Assembly (NCBI RefSeq): GCF_027409185.1
Contig: NC_084463.1
Location: 160,247,869 to 160,311,868 of the forward strand
Length of the DNA stretch: 64,000 nucleotides
Reading direction: 5' to 3'
Source of the DNA: Cynocephalus volans
Taxonomy: Eukaryota > Chordata > Mammalia > Dermoptera > Cynocephalidae
A program made the translations under genes and the position numbers. Shown piece by piece: positions 63,630 to 64,000 of the stretch. Numbering within the stretch: the first letter of the stretch is position 1; each line of letters opens with the position of its first letter. The notes below the pieces were generated by a model that ran no database searches, had not been told where the DNA came from, and worked only from the letters and a program-made list of their open reading frames with translations.

Positions 63630-64000
63630 GTGATCTTGTAAGGGCCACATCCCCTCTCTGAGCCTTTGTCTCTTTGTCTTTTAAATGGGTATGTTATCAT
63701 GTCTGCCTCGCTGTGATCTAGGATAAGGAACAGGAGGTATTTTGAAAACTGTCAAGTACTCCAAAATGTAGGACATTTTATTATCATGAACATAATGAAA
63801 ACTGAGTCTTCTTTCCACGTCAGACCCAAATCTGTCCTTCCAGGGGTCACCAACCCCAGTGATGGTTTCTTTTGTGTTCAGGGCTGTTCAAGCACAGGCC
63901 TTCCTCCTTCAAGGAAGCTTCCTCCTTTACGGAGGCTCCTGGGATGGAACCTCACTTTTTTTGAGAGCCTTGGAGTTCTTTGGTTTGAGAAGGAGACACA
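63630..64000 (+). other. SNX15: SNX15 intron 1, nothing recognised
   Basis: Unique-looking sequence at the window end with no SNX15 exon 2 or repeat that I recognise. Confidence 0.45.

Noticed and set aside
1-64000. CRISPR arrays, bacterial operons, phage or plasmid origins
   Set aside because: The window is eukaryotic with introns, SINEs and CpG islands; the tandem repeats present are microsatellites or retroposon VNTRs.
59265-64000. SNX15 exon 2
   Set aside because: I looked for a PX-domain continuation after VTAQ (FISKK-type start) on the plus strand and found none; it is presumably beyond the window.

Overview
The window is mammalian nuclear DNA, and the repeats point to a colugo (Dermoptera, Galeopterus or Cynocephalus). 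More than 50 copies or fragments of a tRNA-Ile-derived SINE are scattered through it, as monomers and as tRNA-tRNA dimers, with A-rich tails and target-site duplications. I recognise these as the CYN SINE family described from flying lemurs. The host genes are compact, ordinary placental genes with consensus splice sites. The assignment is made from memory of these families, without a database search.

Four protein genes are supported, in the order MAJIN(-), BATF2(-), ARL2(+), SNX15(+), which I recall as the human 11q13.1 order. MAJIN: only the first coding exon (1001-1118, minus strand) is inside; the rest of the gene lies off the left edge. A CpG island at 10330-11360 is the best candidate for its promoter. 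BATF2: complete on the minus strand in three coding exons (34487-34525, 32940-33044, 27360-28043; 275 codons), with a canonical ISRE and a kappaB-like site just upstream. ARL2: complete on the plus strand in five coding exons (49867 to 56555; 184 codons), with a CpG-island promoter and a poly(A) signal at 56864. SNX15: the first coding exon (59166-59264), encoding the start of the PX domain, with its own CpG island; the rest lies off the right edge.

The remaining sequence is introns and intergenic DNA made mostly of retroposons: L1 fragments (one with an ORF2 C-terminus at 1-965), long antisense and sense L2 pieces (one still showing the YADD reverse-transcriptase box), MIR copies, MaLR-type solo LTRs (MST- and MLT1-like, several carrying CYN insertions and one itself inserted into a CYN), a MER5-type DNA transposon fossil, and microsatellites.

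The most unusual item is at about 44457-46436: an apparent composite non-autonomous retroposon. In order it has an unidentified 240-bp segment, an L1-5'UTR-like segment, a GC-rich tandem repeat of about 100-bp units and an A-rich tail, with a possible 10-bp target duplication. Its architecture recalls hominoid SVA and gibbon LAVA elements. Second is a CYN subfamily in which the tRNA anticodon region is replaced by a GC-rich hairpin (four copies, one of transitional structure).
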